Source: Nereocystis luetkeana
Lineage: Eukaryota > Sar > Phaeophyceae > Laminariales > Laminariaceae
Length of the DNA: 64,000 bases
Assembly (NCBI GenBank): GCA_031213475.1
Contig: JARUPZ010000036.1
Span: 248,001-312,000, forward strand
Reading direction: 5' to 3'
Shown here: positions 33,001-42,252 of the stretch, piece by piece
How the letters are laid out: every line of letters begins with the position of its first letter
Numbering within the stretch: the first letter of the stretch is position 1
Made by a program: the position numbers and the translations under genes
Notes under the pieces: generated by a model
What the model saw: only the letters and a program-made list of their open reading frames with translations
What the model was told of the DNA's origin: nothing
The model's database searches: none

Positions 33001-35468
33001 CTGCCCCAGGGGTCTGCGTTGCGACAGAGAAGTGTTGCAGACCGGGTGTGGTGTTTGCTGTCAGCCGAGGTAAGGGCGGAGGAAGAGCGGGCAGCTATGC
33101 CACTACAGTGCGGTACAGTGCGGAGGAAAACACGGTCAGCCGTGCCACTGCTGTGCGGTACAGTCCGGTACAGTGCTGCCGGGGGGGGCTACTTTAAGGC
33201 CCCAAACGTCTGCGACGAACGCCCCCGCCCAGCTAAAAAACTACAGCACCAGTACAAGCTATACCCTTCTTTTCGCTTGGGGCTAACCCCATTCGTCTAC
33301 GGTAGGTGTTTATAGCACTATATAGCACTTTTCCGGGGCTGTTCACAGATTGGGTCGGGTCGGGTCGGGTCGGGTCGGGTCGGGTCGGGTCGGGTCACCT
33401 AACCCGACCCCGACCTGACGCCTGTTAGTTTTGGAGACCTCCTGTCCATACCCGGCCCGGCTCGACCCGATCCAATGTTGTTGAAGACCTCCTGACCCGG
33501 TGGAGAGCTCTTATTTAAACAACACCAGCGAAGCTGTTTTTTTGTTGGCGGGACTCTTCACCTTCACCCTAGCCCTATTAATAGTATTTATTCATATATA
33601 TATATATTTAAATGTTTTGTGATTCACACTCGTTTCGCTACGTATCTACCCCTCTACCCCGGCCAAGTTTTTTTTTCTTCGTACGGTTAGGGGGGGCACT
33701 TTCTTTGTTATCGCCCGAGAGGCCACTTGTTACGCAAGGTGTATAACTCCTAGAGGGAAGCAGAAAGAAATCAAAAAGTGTTTCCCCTACCTCAGCGTGG
33801 CTGCTTTATATCAGTACCGGCAAACTTTGTTCGTTGTAGGCCTACGAGCGGATGGGTAATCCGTCCTCTTTGTCTCGCAGTAAAGCTTACCGCCCCCCTC
33901 GGTAAAATGGTTGGAACACACTGCCTACGAAACAGAGGGGCTACAGTAACGCTAACCAATGGTTGATCGGGTCTGAATGCCTCAGGGTTACGGTTACGAT
34001 TAACTACTGCTGTACGTTAGTTCTATTCGTCTCGTGCACAGCGTGTGCCAACCATCTTCTCGAGTAAGCGCCAATGTACCGTCTCGTCCTCGTCGTCACA
34101 TTCCATTGACGGCGAAACTCATGCAATGCCTGGATTATTCTCGCTGCCTGGCCCCGCTTTTGTGCTTTGCTCGATTTAGGCCATCTACCCAATCAAGTAC
34201 CAGGACAAGCTGCGAGAGTACACCATCCGAGGCTTGGAGCTGCCGGCTGACCTGTACAGCGTTGACGACGAGAGGATTTCGTCGGCCCTGGGGTACACGG
34301 CCCATCTGGTCTGCATGCTGGCAAAGTACCTGCAGGTCCCCCTCCGGTACCAGCTCATCTACAATGCCTCGAGGTGGGTGTGTTGGGTTTGAAGCTGTGA
34401 ACGGCGGAGACTCGATACTTGTTCTGATGGGCAATACAAGAAGCGTCTGGTTTCTGATTATATTATCGAAGGTTTGTTGGATTACCGGCCAATGTGGAAA
34501 AGTAAAGCAAAGTAGACGGCGTGCTTTTTGTTGGCACCCGATAGATATGATCCTTTTGAGCCTTATTCGTATAATACTGCAGTCCAGTTTGGAGAGAAAA
34601 AAAAATGGTTACAATTTGACTGGTTTGTCCCCTGGACGAGGCTGCACTCCGAACAGTACTATTAATAAAAGGGTCACGACGGCACCCACTCCATCTATGG
34701 CGACAAGTTAGTTGAAGCTAATAGTTGGGCTAGTGTTGCAACAGGAAAAGGGCTGCCCACGGATCGGGTCAAAACTCGCGGGTCGGGTCGGATAGGGTCA
34801 CCTAACCTGACCCGACCCGACCCGACCCGACCCGGCCCGTGTGTTTTTGAATACCTCCTGACTCCTTACCCATGAACAGACCTGGTTAGGTTAGGTTCTC
34901 TTTAGAACGGGACCAAAGTTTTTTTGGGGACAAAGTACTTGGAAGTAGTATGGCTTTTGGCAGTGATGAAAGGGTTATGACGCGCCGATGATGGAGAGTG
35001 GAGCTTTTACTCGCAGAGCGTTTCTGGGTCTGGATGGCATAGGAATTTTACCCACGCTGACTAGTCCCGGCATGTCATGCCTATTTGTTATCTTGGTGAT
35101 TTCTCTTTTCTATTTTCGAGCTCTTTTGTCTGCAAAATCACCCCCTCTCCCCCCCCCCCCCCTCCTCTTATCTCTTCCCCCCGTCTCCCCCCCCCCCTCC
35201 CCTTCCCTCCTTCGTTTTCCCTTTTTCCCTACCCATACCTCCTTGCCTCCTTGGGGTCAGATCTGCCGTCCGAGATAACGTTACCGGGGCAGGAGTCGCC
35301 TACCCCCTGTTCAGGAGGGGTGTAGAGAAGGAGCGATTCGATCGAGGGGTCTATCTCCTCGGTCGAGACGTTGAACAGATGTTGACCTCCAGAGGGGTGC
35401 CGGCGAAGAGAGGGGGCGGCCAGCTGCTCAGGAATCTCGAACGGCTCATGGCGGTGGAGGGGGTTTGA
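18037..35468 (+). CDS. UVRAG: UVRAG/VPS38 homologue, PI3-kinase complex II subunit (10 exons)
   Basis: Exons: 18037-18140, 18452-18567, 21018-21209, 21671-21886, 23369-23505, 24548-24748, 27351-27456, 31599-31705, 34180-34373, 35261-35468. They sum to 1581 nt (526 aa plus TGA) and all nine junction phases fit. UVRAG/VPS38 partners VPS34, VPS15 and Beclin-1 in the class III PI3-kinase complex on endosomes. Visible family marks: GLRSISLRNL near the N-terminus; a C2-like region with VNPTW (113-116) and WECVIDVRGL...LLLEMSNGGLYAP in exon 4; an acidic linker (DDSDSDENDDDE) in exon 5; a coiled coil across exons 6-8; then IYPI, ALGYTAHLV and LQVPLRY in exon 9, and YPLFRRGVEKERF and GVYLLGRDVEQ in exon 10. 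These align in order with animal UVRAG, but the protein stops soon after the conserved domain. Intron 8 begins GC (CAG/GCAAGTGAG). The exon 6 acceptor is weak: GTTCTTCG at 24587 would also keep phase but would lose a family-like stretch. Introns (311-4142 bp) are full of repeats. Confidence 0.9.
18859..19226 (-). mobile_element. tRNA-derived SINE, copy a
   Basis: Read on the minus strand it starts GGTCGCCCCGGTGGTTCAAG (A-box-like), continues to GGGTTCGAGCCCCAGG (B box), then a body containing GAGTCGACGAGGGACGAAAA, and ends in an A-rich tail (T/C-rich at 18859-18885 on the plus strand). The promoter arrangement is that of an RNA polymerase III SINE from a tRNA. It lies in UVRAG intron 2. Confidence 0.85.
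20395..20530. repeat. Cluster of AATCGTGA/TCACGAATCG palindromes
   Basis: TCACGAATCGTGA occurs at about 20403-20415 and again near 20489-20501, with related CATGAATCGTGAGG, GTGAATCATGAC and CTCACAAATCG between and after. The segments can pair with each other in several registers. Located in UVRAG intron 2; origin unknown. Confidence 0.5.
20657..20770. mobile_element. MITE-A copy 3
   Basis: Flanked by CTACTATTTCGGGGGACAAT on the left and ATGGTCCCCCGTAATAGT on the right, with an intact ACTATTAATAG palindrome just to the left. In UVRAG intron 2. Confidence 0.75.
21235..21560. repeat. Degenerate AATC/ATCA microsatellite region
   Basis: A long stretch built from ATCAATC, CAATCAAT and AAGCAA tetranucleotide-like steps. 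It begins directly after UVRAG exon 3 and ends about 110 bp before exon 4, filling most of intron 3 and giving an open but non-coding plus-strand frame. Confidence 0.7.
22028..22378 (-). repeat. Two R3 copies, minus orientation
   Basis: A short copy (about 22028-22120) and a long copy (about 22190-22378) each end on the plus strand in TAGTACACCCCCCC-like sequence, the complement of the GGGGGGTGTACTC start. The long copy includes GGCTCACCCTTCATGCGG, complementary to the far end of the 8218-8415 copy. Both lie in UVRAG intron 4. Confidence 0.65.
23003..23100. mobile_element. MITE-B copy 1
   Basis: Arms TGACCCTTTTAGAAGTGCAG and CGGGACTCCGGTGTATACTA are complements with mismatches; inside, AGTCCCGTTTTGG pairs with CCAAACGGGACT. 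About 98 bp, in UVRAG intron 4, 270 bp before exon 5. Confidence 0.7.
24180..24275. mobile_element. MITE-B copy 2
   Basis: Best preserved copy: AACCGCAGTCCCGTTTTGGG and CCCCAAAACGGGACTGCGG pair almost perfectly, with outer CCTCTTA and TAAAAGGG. In UVRAG intron 5. Confidence 0.8.
24760..25050. repeat. GAT-rich expansion after UVRAG exon 6
   Basis: Starts 12 bp after the exon 6 donor. A pure (GAT) run sits at about 24816-24842 and degenerate GATGATG/GTGATGG steps continue to about 25050. It separates exon 6 from a partial copy of that exon's end at 25066. Confidence 0.75.
25066..25115 (+). pseudogene. Partial duplicate of UVRAG exon 6 end
   Basis: ACGTTGGAGCGATCGACCC then AGGAGGTG here matches ACGTTAGAGAGGTCGGCTC then AGGAGGTG at the exon 6/intron 6 border (24723-24750). 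In the exon frame it reads TLERSTQEVVRLRCMRK and reaches a potential donor (AAG/GTGGTTG) in phase 0, but no phase-0 acceptor is seen in front of it. Either a decayed exon copy or an alternative exon. Confidence 0.45.
25251..25365. mobile_element. MITE-A copy 4
   Basis: ATTATTACGGCGGACCATAG on the left, ATATGGTCCCCCGTAATAGT on the right; interior GTTAGTAAAAAAAGCG and TTTTGTGTGTACCGCAGG. In UVRAG intron 6. Confidence 0.8.
26095..28030. repeat. AGATCATCT-rich block with a 16 bp tandem core
   Basis: The core at about 26586-26720 repeats GATCATCTACAGATA with a 16 bp step, about six units followed by CATATGGATCATCT variants. Across the wider block GATC-centred palindromes (AGATCATCT, AGATGATCT, CTAGATCAT) recur tens of times, dense at 26100-26340, 26885-26965, 27735-27800 and 27965-28060. 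UVRAG exon 7 (27351-27456) lies inside the block and is itself free of the motif. Confidence 0.8.
28396..28560 (+). repeat. R3 family repeat
   Basis: Starts GGGGGGGTGTACTCATTATC, continues CATGCATGGCCGTGGTCGTA and ACCCCTACAATGCCGGGAC, and ends in a G run near AAGCGCGAGGGG. UVRAG intron 7. Confidence 0.7.
29398..29495 (+). repeat. R2b repeat
   Basis: GTTGTTGTTGTTCTCACATT, then GTGGTCGCAGGACAGGCTCC and ACTCTGGAGTGGAAGAAACA. Similar order at 30372-30482, 36415-36520 and 44048-44160. The 59138-59250 copy joins this GTTGTT...CACATTAA head to an R2-type tail, so R2 and R2b are probably branches of one family. UVRAG intron 7. Confidence 0.55.
30372..30482 (+). repeat. R2b repeat
   Basis: CTGTTGCTGCTATTGAATAT, CACATTAACTCAGCG, GTGGTTACGTCACGAGACAG, then CTTCCGGAGTGGAAGAATAA: the same order as 29398-29495. 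UVRAG intron 7. Confidence 0.55.
30821..30945. mobile_element. MITE-A copy 5
   Basis: CATTACGTGGGACCATAGTA and ATATGCCCCCCCGCAAATAG ends. Slightly longer than its relatives because an ATTAATAGTA stretch sits in the interior. UVRAG intron 7. Confidence 0.75.
31248..31361. mobile_element. MITE-A copy 6
   Basis: TACTATTACGGGGGGCCATA and CTATGGCCCCCCGTAATACT: nearly perfect terminal inverted repeats that extend into the TACTATTA target motif. UVRAG intron 7, about 240 bp before exon 8. Confidence 0.85.
32098..32740. repeat. Degenerate ~52 bp minisatellite
   Basis: A GAGCCGCCGAG-like core recurs at about 32217, 32274, 32325, 32376, 32429, 32481, 32534, 32582, 32632 and 32713, mostly 48-57 bp apart, with TGCGTYTCGCTTGC-like sequence between. 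About a dozen diverged units. It leaves a 190-codon open plus-strand frame that is an artefact of the T- and C-rich unit. UVRAG intron 8. Confidence 0.65.
33352..33500. repeat. (GGGTC)9 array plus composite repeat
   Basis: Nine exact GGGTC pentamers (33352-33396) run into ACCTAACCCGACCCCGACC and then GGAGACCTCCTG. The composite recurs at 34757-34870, where the GACCC side is expanded instead. UVRAG intron 8, before exon 9. Confidence 0.85.
34575..34676. mobile_element. MITE-B copy, degenerate
   Basis: ACTGCAGTCCAGTTTGG on the left and TTTGTCCCCTGGACGAGGCT on the right retain the MITE-B layout with many mismatches. A further half-copy may lie at 34893-34978 (TTGGGGACAAAGTACTTGGA). UVRAG intron 9. 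Confidence 0.4.
34757..34870. repeat. Composite GGGTC/GACCC repeat, second copy
   Basis: GGATCGGGTC, CGGGTCGGGTCGGATAGGGT, then CACCTAACCTGACCCGACCC with further GACCC units and ATACCTCCTG. Same orientation and order as 33352-33500. UVRAG intron 9, after exon 9. Confidence 0.8.
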
Positions 35469-35585
35469 TGTTTTTTTTTTTCAGGGTCTGGACCATGTTT
35501 TAGTTAGACGTTTCGGCTGCCGGTTGTGTCTGGGGGGGGGGGGGGAGGGGGGGTGAGAGCGGTCGTGCACTAATGATGGATGGCG

Positions 35586-35587
<2 letters not shown>

Positions 35588-35620
<33 letters not shown>
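35588..35620. repeat. (TA)n microsatellite
   Basis: About 16 TA dinucleotides, 120 bp downstream of the UVRAG stop codon. A poly-G tract of about 13 bases lies shortly before it near 35533-35545. Confidence 0.95.
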
Positions 35621-35621
<1 letters not shown>

Positions 35622-35809
35622 TGCTCTGGTCATTTTTTTCACCCTTTCAACTGCGTCCATGCCTATTAATAGAGGACAAAACTAGTTGGAAATAGAGAGG
35701 GAGAATACGCAACCCTTGTAGCTGTCGCAGTACCAAGGGGGCATATGTTTGTCTAGATCTAAAGGCGGCGTTAATCTGAAGGGGTATGTGTATCATAGCC
35801 CTGTTATTT

Positions 35810-36038
35810 TGCTTTATTTTTGTTTGTTAAGTTGTTTTGCCTTCTTCCCATTTTTTTATTTTCGCCCTTCTTTTTGTGTCTCCCTCCTATTCTATCCATA
35901 CTCGTTACCCAGGTCCCAGGGTCACGTTGCAGGCTCTTCTCCTCCCTCGTGAGTACGCTTCGTGCCTTGATTTTTTATCGCGTGAAGGCTCCAGCCCTCT
36001 GATCCCTCGTCGGCTCGCATCGGATTGGGTAGTGCATG
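35810..36038 (-). mobile_element. Degenerate SINE relic, minus strand
   Basis: Retains the SINE body in order on the plus strand: TTATTTTCGCCC, CTCGTTACCCAGGTCCCAG, GTCACGTTGCAGGCTCTTCT, TTTTATCGCGTGAAGG and CCTCGTCGGCTCGCATCG. The tRNA-like head is missing. The old age fits its divergence. Confidence 0.6.
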
Positions 36039-36052
36039 TTTCTGTATTATTT

Positions 36053-36139
36053 TAACCCTTTCAGAACCGCAGTCCCGATTTGGGGACAAACTACTTGAAA
36101 TTTGAGTGGATTGTCCCCAAAATGAGACTGCAGTTCTGA
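36053..36139. mobile_element. MITE-B copy
   Basis: TTAACCCTTTCAGAACCGCA and CCCCAAAATGAGACTGCAGT with interior GGGGACAAACTACTTGAAAT and GAGTGGATTGTCCCC. It abuts the SINE relic to its left. Confidence 0.75.
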
Positions 36140-36414
36140 TGTCTACGTTTTCGACCATGGCAGCAAGAGTGTACTTCGACTATACACGAGCAAGAAAAAA
36201 ACCACTCCCCCCTACTCGTACCATTTCCGATACCTGCCGTCGACAGTAGACAGGGGGTATACTAAAACCAAGTGAGAATGGAATGAAAATATTTTGTTTT
36301 ATTTTATTCGTGCAGGATCCCCACTGCTTTGCTTTTTTTTCCGACTTGATCGGCAGGGGGAGTGTGGCTGTCACTAGATACTGCTATAGAAAAACTTGGG
36401 TCATCCTCCATATG

Positions 36415-36520
36415 CTTGTTGTTTTCACATTAACTCATGCCGTAAATTGTGAGCTCGTGGTGACAGAACAGGCTCCACAAAAACTGGAGCGGGAAAATAC
36501 CTCAGGAAAGAAAATGTAGT
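36415..36520 (+). repeat. R2b repeat
   Basis: TTGTTGTTTTCACATTAACT, then CGTGGTGACAGAACAGGCTC and AACTGGAGCGGGAAAATACC. Same order as the copies near 29.4 and 30.4 kb. Confidence 0.55.
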
Positions 36521-36776
36521 CAATTTGGACAATAAAAAAACAGTCAGATATCTGCACGTACACGTCATATATATCTGAAACACGGCGCACGCCTTAAACA
36601 TATAATCCTTGCACGAGTTGCAACCTAAAATACAATGGAACCGCACACGAGGAAAACCAAACATATATGATACCTGGTACCTCGTATACCTATGGGAGTG
36701 GGACGTCCTTTTCTCTTTTTGTTTCGTGTCCCGTGCGGGCAAGCATCATCATCACGCCAAGTGAATCAACCAATCG

Positions 36777-36890
36777 TACTATTACGGGGGACCATAGTTA
36801 ATAGGACCAAATATTGTTAGTAAAAATGGTTAAACATATAGGTTTTTATGTATACCATAGGTCCTATTAACTATGGTCCCCCGTACTATT
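36777..36890. mobile_element. MITE-A copy 7
   Basis: TACTATTACGGGGGACCATA and CTATGGTCCCCCGTACTATT, interior GTTAGTAAAAATGGTTAAAC. One of the cleanest copies. Confidence 0.85.
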
Positions 36891-37297
36891 TATGGAAGCC
36901 CATACAGCCGTCGTTGGGTCTCGAGCGAAGTGGTGGCGTGCGCCAGGCTGCCAGGGGTTGCATGGGCTGCAAGATGTCCCCTACACCTAAAGACTTAACC
37001 GACAGCCTCTCGAAGGAACTGAGAATAATCGACCACAATATTTCCCCGACTCGCGCTTCGCGCTCGCCCGCCTCATTATAGTATTTGTTGGTAGCAAGCT
37101 TGTTTGGGTTTTTTGTTTTTATATTGTGGTACATCCTGGCTCAGCATAAACGCACAGCACACGGCACGGCTCTGCAGCTGCATGTAGCAGGAGCAGTCAC
37201 ACAGCTCTGCAGCAACAACGCATACCAGGTATATAGCACTGCCATACAATCAGAACCTTCAACCCAAGCACAACCAGCCTCTCGGTGGCTCACAAAC

Positions 37298-38460
37298 AAA
37301 CATGAACGGGGAAAAGAGATCCCCACCAAGCGGCCAGAGAGCTGACGACGCTCTGTTGAACGATGAAAAGGATGCCAGTTGTTTACTACCAGTACAAGGT
37401 AGACGACAGATTGACCAGAGATCTCCGTACCGCACAATGCTACTAGCAGTTCCGCAACAACAGCATTTAATTCCGATGCATTTTCAACAGCGGGGTATCA
37501 GAGTATCGAAATATGCGACGAGGATCGCAAAATGAATGAAAAAAACATGACTCAGGGAAGAAGCACCCAAACATTAACGGGGGTAAGAGATCCCCAACAA
37601 GCGGTCGGAGAGCTGGCGACGCTCTGTTGGTCAACGAAACACACGACGGCTGTGTACTACAACGTAAACAACAGATTGACAAGAGATCTCTGTACCGAAA
37701 AATATTAGAGATCCCTCAAGGAATGTTCTTGCGTACTTGTGGTTGTTCGTTTCATGAGGAATAGACCACTGAGCTACTCAGTCAGCGCTGACTTAGTAGC
37801 TCCGCAGTGGTCTATCCTTAATAAAACGAATTAAAGAAGTACCTTTGGGCTCGATACGGCCTCCCGCCGATAACATCCTGCGGGGTTGATCAAGCCCCTA
37901 ATCAGCGCCTGACTTTTCCTTCCTATAGTCCCCCTCGCTAGTCGTGAGTTATTTTACTCAATCAAGTGGTTCACTCCACTTTCGACTCTCTGGTCGAGTG
38001 TTCTTTTATCGTGGTGTTCTCCACTTGATTTCCCTTTTTTTACCCACGGCAGAAAAAGCGGAAATACGACGTCTGGCGGGACTCGAACCCCGGACTTCTT
38101 TTGTTCGTTTCATGAACGATAGACCACTGAGCTACGTACGGGAGCAGGAGGGTTAGGGCTGCCGTCGACGGTCGTTGACTTTGATATTTGGCTTTAGATT
38201 TTTACTTGGCTGACTGAGTAGCTCAGTGGTCTACCCTTTATAGAACGAACAGAGGTGTTGTTCGTCGCGGGCTTGCATGCTCTTGTGTACGGCTTTTGTT
38301 GGGGCAGCAGTATGGTTGGTATCAATACTCGTTCCTGTTCTGTCGCCCTGCAGGCATATGCTTGTTGTGCACTTGGCGTATTTTCAACAGCGGGGTTTTT
38401 AGAGTACCGAAATATGTGACGAGGATGCTCTGTCACCCTCAAGGAATGATCTTGTGAACA
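37298..38460. repeat. Repeat block with tRNA-like heads
   Basis: Segments 37298-37450 and 37570-37710 are related (GAGATCCCC, AGCGGYCRGAGAGCTG, GACGCTCTGTTG, CAGATTGAC and AGAGATCTC in order). TTTTCAACAGCGGGGTWT followed by CGAAATATG and GACGAGGAT occurs at 37480-37530 and 38380-38430. Between them, AGACCACTGAGCTACTCAGT faces AGTAGCTCCGCAGTGGTCT at about 37768-37815, two tRNA A-box-like heads placed head to head. TGAGTAGCTCAGTGGTCTAC appears again at 38213-38232. I infer several copies of a second SINE family; boundaries are uncertain. Confidence 0.45.
38066..38135 (-). repeat. tRNA-like sequence (probable SINE head)
   Basis: On the minus strand it has GTAGCTCAGTGGTCTATCG (A box) and, 30 bases on, GGGGTTCGAGTCCCGCC (B box). 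A convincing 7 bp acceptor stem and a normal 7-base anticodon loop are not apparent, so I treat it as a tRNA-derived repeat head rather than a functional tRNA gene. Confidence 0.4.
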
Positions 38461-38512
38461 TGTGGTGTAGCTCGTCGCGCGCTCGCATGCTCTTGTGTAC
38501 CTGGTATGTTGG

Positions 38513-38580
38513 TATGGTATGATGGTACGGTTTGATATACTGTCGGTATGGTATGATGGTACGGTTTGATATACTATATG
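38513..38580. repeat. GGTATGGTATGATGGTACGG tandem pair
   Basis: GGTATGGTATGATGGTACGG followed by TTTGATATACTRT occurs twice in tandem with a ~36 bp period; a degenerate third unit lies near 38605-38640 (GTTATGATGGTACGGTATTG). Confidence 0.75.
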
Positions 38581-39239
38581 GAAAAAAAACACTGTGCCTG
38601 GTATGTGATGTGGTATGTTATGATGGTACGGTATTGTGGATGTGTTGTATGGCTAAATATTGCGTAGTGGTATGGTATGTTTCAGTATATCTATTATGAG
38701 GTCCGTTAAGAGTCGAATACGTCGTACGAATATCATCTGTAGCAACCTTATATATCGATCATTGGAACGTGTTAGAAAATATAAGGCATGCGGACGCGGA
38801 CACACAGACATACCTGGTACAGGCAGACAGACAGACAGATTTGCAATAACCGAATCAGAGACTCAGTTTTACAAACTCACGCCTTCCTTATACCATACCG
38901 AATTGTGCGGAGCACAACCACTGCGAGGAAAAACAGATACCGAATATACAAAATAGTGCGTAACAAAAAAACAAAGAAACAAGAAAACAGACAGGCAGAC
39001 ACATTCCAGTAAAGAATCCAAAGCCTACGGCGTAGAGCCAAAACTGAGTTCGTATGTGAAGTACGAGTATATAACCTAGAGCCGCCGTATGCCAGAGGTC
39101 ACTACGTAGTACGAAGTACATAGGCAAGAATTCATCAAAATCTGAAACGGGTATACTTACGTACCCGGGGATTATATGGCTGGATACTTGCACGTACAAC
39201 GCAGCAGTATACAGATGCACCATTCGCACAGCAAGCAGT

Positions 39240-39440
39240 AAAGTAAGACGTTTACTTGATTCGGCCGGCTTGAATGCTGTGCTCGGAAAGACTCCATTGA
39301 TGGGTTGATTCGGCCCGCTCGGGATATTGTGGCTTGGAAAGACTCTTAGGCTGATTGAGCCGCTTATAATATTTTACCAACCAGGTTGATTGAGCCGCTT
39401 ATTTTTATATTATACCTTGATTGAGCCGCTTATGATATAC
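39240..39440. repeat. TTGATTGAGCCGCTTAT short repeats
   Basis: GATTGAGCCGCTTAT occurs three times between 39350 and 39432, preceded by the related GATTCGGCCGGCTTG and GATTCGGCCCGCTCG, each followed by GGAAAGACTC. Unit spacing is irregular. Confidence 0.6.
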
Positions 39441-42250
39441 CTGGTACTTGTGAGGAGCATTCACAGTCAACACATGACTACTATTAATAGTTAGTGCAGC
39501 AGTCAGTCAGTCAGACAGTCGTACGGAGACCACGATCACGGCGTCTTTTTCGTGGGTGTGCAACCATCGCTTTCGTCACGATAAAAGGCGCTATACTCGT
39601 AGAGGGTCGCGATTTGACCCCTCGGCTGCCCCCCCCCTGCACTAAAACACCCCGTAAACCAGCAAACGAGGGGCAAAAGAAGCATTGATGCGCCCACTAA
39701 GACTATCAGTCTCATTTATGACCACCGTGATGACACGATGATGCACACACCGGTCTAATTACCTCGCATGCAAGCAAGCGTGAACGAACTATCGCCCAGA
39801 TAAAGAGACTGCGACAGAGCGGCAGGCAGTGTGCTTTACGTACGATGCCTTAAACATTCTTGAAATAATAGTTCCCCCGAAACCAAACGGTCGCGTTCGA
39901 TCCTTCCTCTAGATCTGGGGTAGAAAAACACCGAACTGAGGTGAGCAAAACATAGCCTGACGCCCACGCAAAAAAACACACCAGACATGCTTGCCTGATC
40001 TACGCACCAGTTTTCATAGTGAACCGCTACGACACAAACGGGACCCACACAGAGACTGACTGTATATAGATACCAGGTATACTATTATACCTGGTATAGC
40101 ATTACCACAGCAACAGTAACCACGTACGTACGTAATAAATACCTGGTATAAAGAACCAACCTAAACACTTCCTACAATGTAAAAGAGATAAATGCGAATG
40201 AGGACCAAGTTGGACTATCAAGAGACTCGTAGTGAGAAGAATATTCGGATGTACCCAGTACATCATATACCTGGTACCCGTTTCCCTCTGACGAACCCGA
40301 CGATGTTCTGCAGAAAGCTGGCAACCACTGCGACCACCGCTTCTACATCAAGTTGGAAAGCATCAGGGACAAATTAGAAAACCCGATACCGCCGTATACA
40401 CCCTGGGATAGTTATGGATATAAAGCGAATATCGATTTCGATACGATACGGATATAACAAAAAACGTTGCGATGTCGATAGTAGACACATCGCCAACAGA
40501 ATCAGCAAAACAATTGCGAAGATGTCAGCAACTCGAGGGCAAAAAGCGTTCGATTCGATAAATTCGAAAGTACGATAAATAGAAACGTTTGACACGATAT
40601 TCAACACTGAAAAAAATCAAGTACCTGGTACCAGGTACGCCATTATACCTACACTACGTCGCGAACGCCGCGCACCTTGCCACCGCATGGCCCATGGGTC
40701 CAGTCAGCGCGAACAGCTACTACAGTAATTGCACACCCCTTCAATGACAAGTGCGGCCTAAGCAACCGACTAGTGTGAGAGCATGCAGCGGTACGAGTAC
40801 CATCATAAGAATTATAGTGCTGCGTCCGTGTCGTGCAACGCCCGCGTTGCGTTAAGACTCAAATATTCCCGCTTCTTACCCAGCAGCCCGCGCTGTGCGA
40901 CGTGCACATAGCCGATATCATATTCGTCCCAAGGTTGCGCCACCTTTTCCCTCCTACTTGGTAAGTCGAAGCCCTAACCCTAACGCTGCATGTTTCCCCC
41001 CATGCTAAACCCAAATAGATGGCACCCGTGCCTGAATGCGCATACCGCGCAACACGAGTGCTATGATAACGCACACCCTGGGATGAATTTCGAAGCCCGT
41101 TTTCTCCAAAGCATGCCTTAATGAGGGCACGCACGATGGAAATGTCGGGCTTTGGAAAAATCTCGTCGAGATGTTTCCTTAGACGCATCGCTCGGCAGTG
41201 GCACTATCTTGCGTCATATACGGTAGGTGACAGCAGCACGTTTTGTTATACCTGTTGCATGCCTGGTAAGACACCTGCGTCGGCCGAGCCGGCCAACACG
41301 AAGCCTCGCGAAACAACCTAAACGTGTCTGCGGTACCAGCCCTACTAACATGGATATAAATATCACTACTGTACCAATAAACTCGTTTTTACTTGCCCGG
41401 TGGCTACTGATTTTCTCTTTACGAGGAGCTTTCAAGAGCTTTTCACGTTTTTCGTTCTTGCCCGGGGGCTACGTACGAGTACAGCAGTAGCTGGTACGAG
41501 GAACGAACGCCTGCTGTGTCTCCCTTTTCACTTTGCGGCACCCCCCAGATTTCAAGTCACCGATAATCCCGAAAGAGAACCTTGCATATCATACTTGCAT
41601 AAAGGCATAAAATCCCAGAAGCCGCAAGAGAAAGCATCAAGGGGTACTCTGAACGTTTGCCTGCCGTCCCTGGCTGCCACTCGGACTGACCAAGCGAACG
41701 AACAAGTCCTCACGTAAGGTCTGCATATACTCAACTATATCAGCACCAGGCAGACACAAGGTTTAGAGTACTGTACCTGGTTATGCATAGACCCTACGGT
41801 TTTTGGATTCCGTTTGGATTCCGTGGGGGGGGGGGGGGGGGAAGCATTAGCACGCGATGGACCTTGGAGCTTAGTCGCAATCGCCAGATCGGGCGGTGTG
41901 CGATGCAACATTGTCATCTGTCACCAGACTCCCCCCCTCCCCCATATACTAACGCCATGGACGAGCTTACATGTAACGCGCACGAACACCCACCAAAAAA
42001 TGTTCGGCACTTTTGCTGTCCTGTTTCTTGTAAAGTAGTGCAGCTATTACGGCGGAACGTAGTACTACATAGTATTCAGAGCCGAGCATGGTGTGTAAAC
42101 ATGTGGGGGTACATGTTTTTTGGGGTCTATCGTGGGTTTTGAATACTATGCCCCCATCTTCTACATTTGCCCGTTCCAGTTGGGTTTATTTTTCAGCAAT
42201 GGCAGTGGGCCACATCCTACAACTGGTCTAACGCAGTGCCGCTGTGTGAT
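39441..42250. other. Intergenic stretch, no assembled gene
   Basis: Repeats dominate; many TACCWGGTA motifs cluster at 40070-40640. A single exon-like stretch at about 40880-40957 reads CDVHIADIIFVPRLRHLF between an acceptor-like CTTCTTACCCAG and a donor GTAAGT; nothing nearby joins it. CCCTAACCCTAAC near 40974 is a two-unit telomere-like motif. A poly-G run of about 16 bases sits at 41825-41840. Confidence 0.4.
41060..41190 (+). repeat. R5 repeat, copies at 47.6 and 48.1 kb
   Basis: GGGATGAATTTCGAAGCCCG, GGCTTTGGAAAAATCTCGTC and TTAGACGCATCGCTCGGC correspond in order to 48075-48200 (GGACGAATTTCAGAGCCGAT, GGCTTTGGAAATATCTCGTC, TAGACGCGCCGCTCGACG), and partly to 47620-47665. Function unknown; a decayed coding repeat is possible. 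Confidence 0.5.
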
Positions 42251-42252
42251 TT

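Noticed and set aside
38066-38135. Functional tRNA gene on the minus strand
   Set aside because: A and B boxes are present, but I cannot draw a good acceptor stem or anticodon arm; similar heads nearby suggest a SINE.
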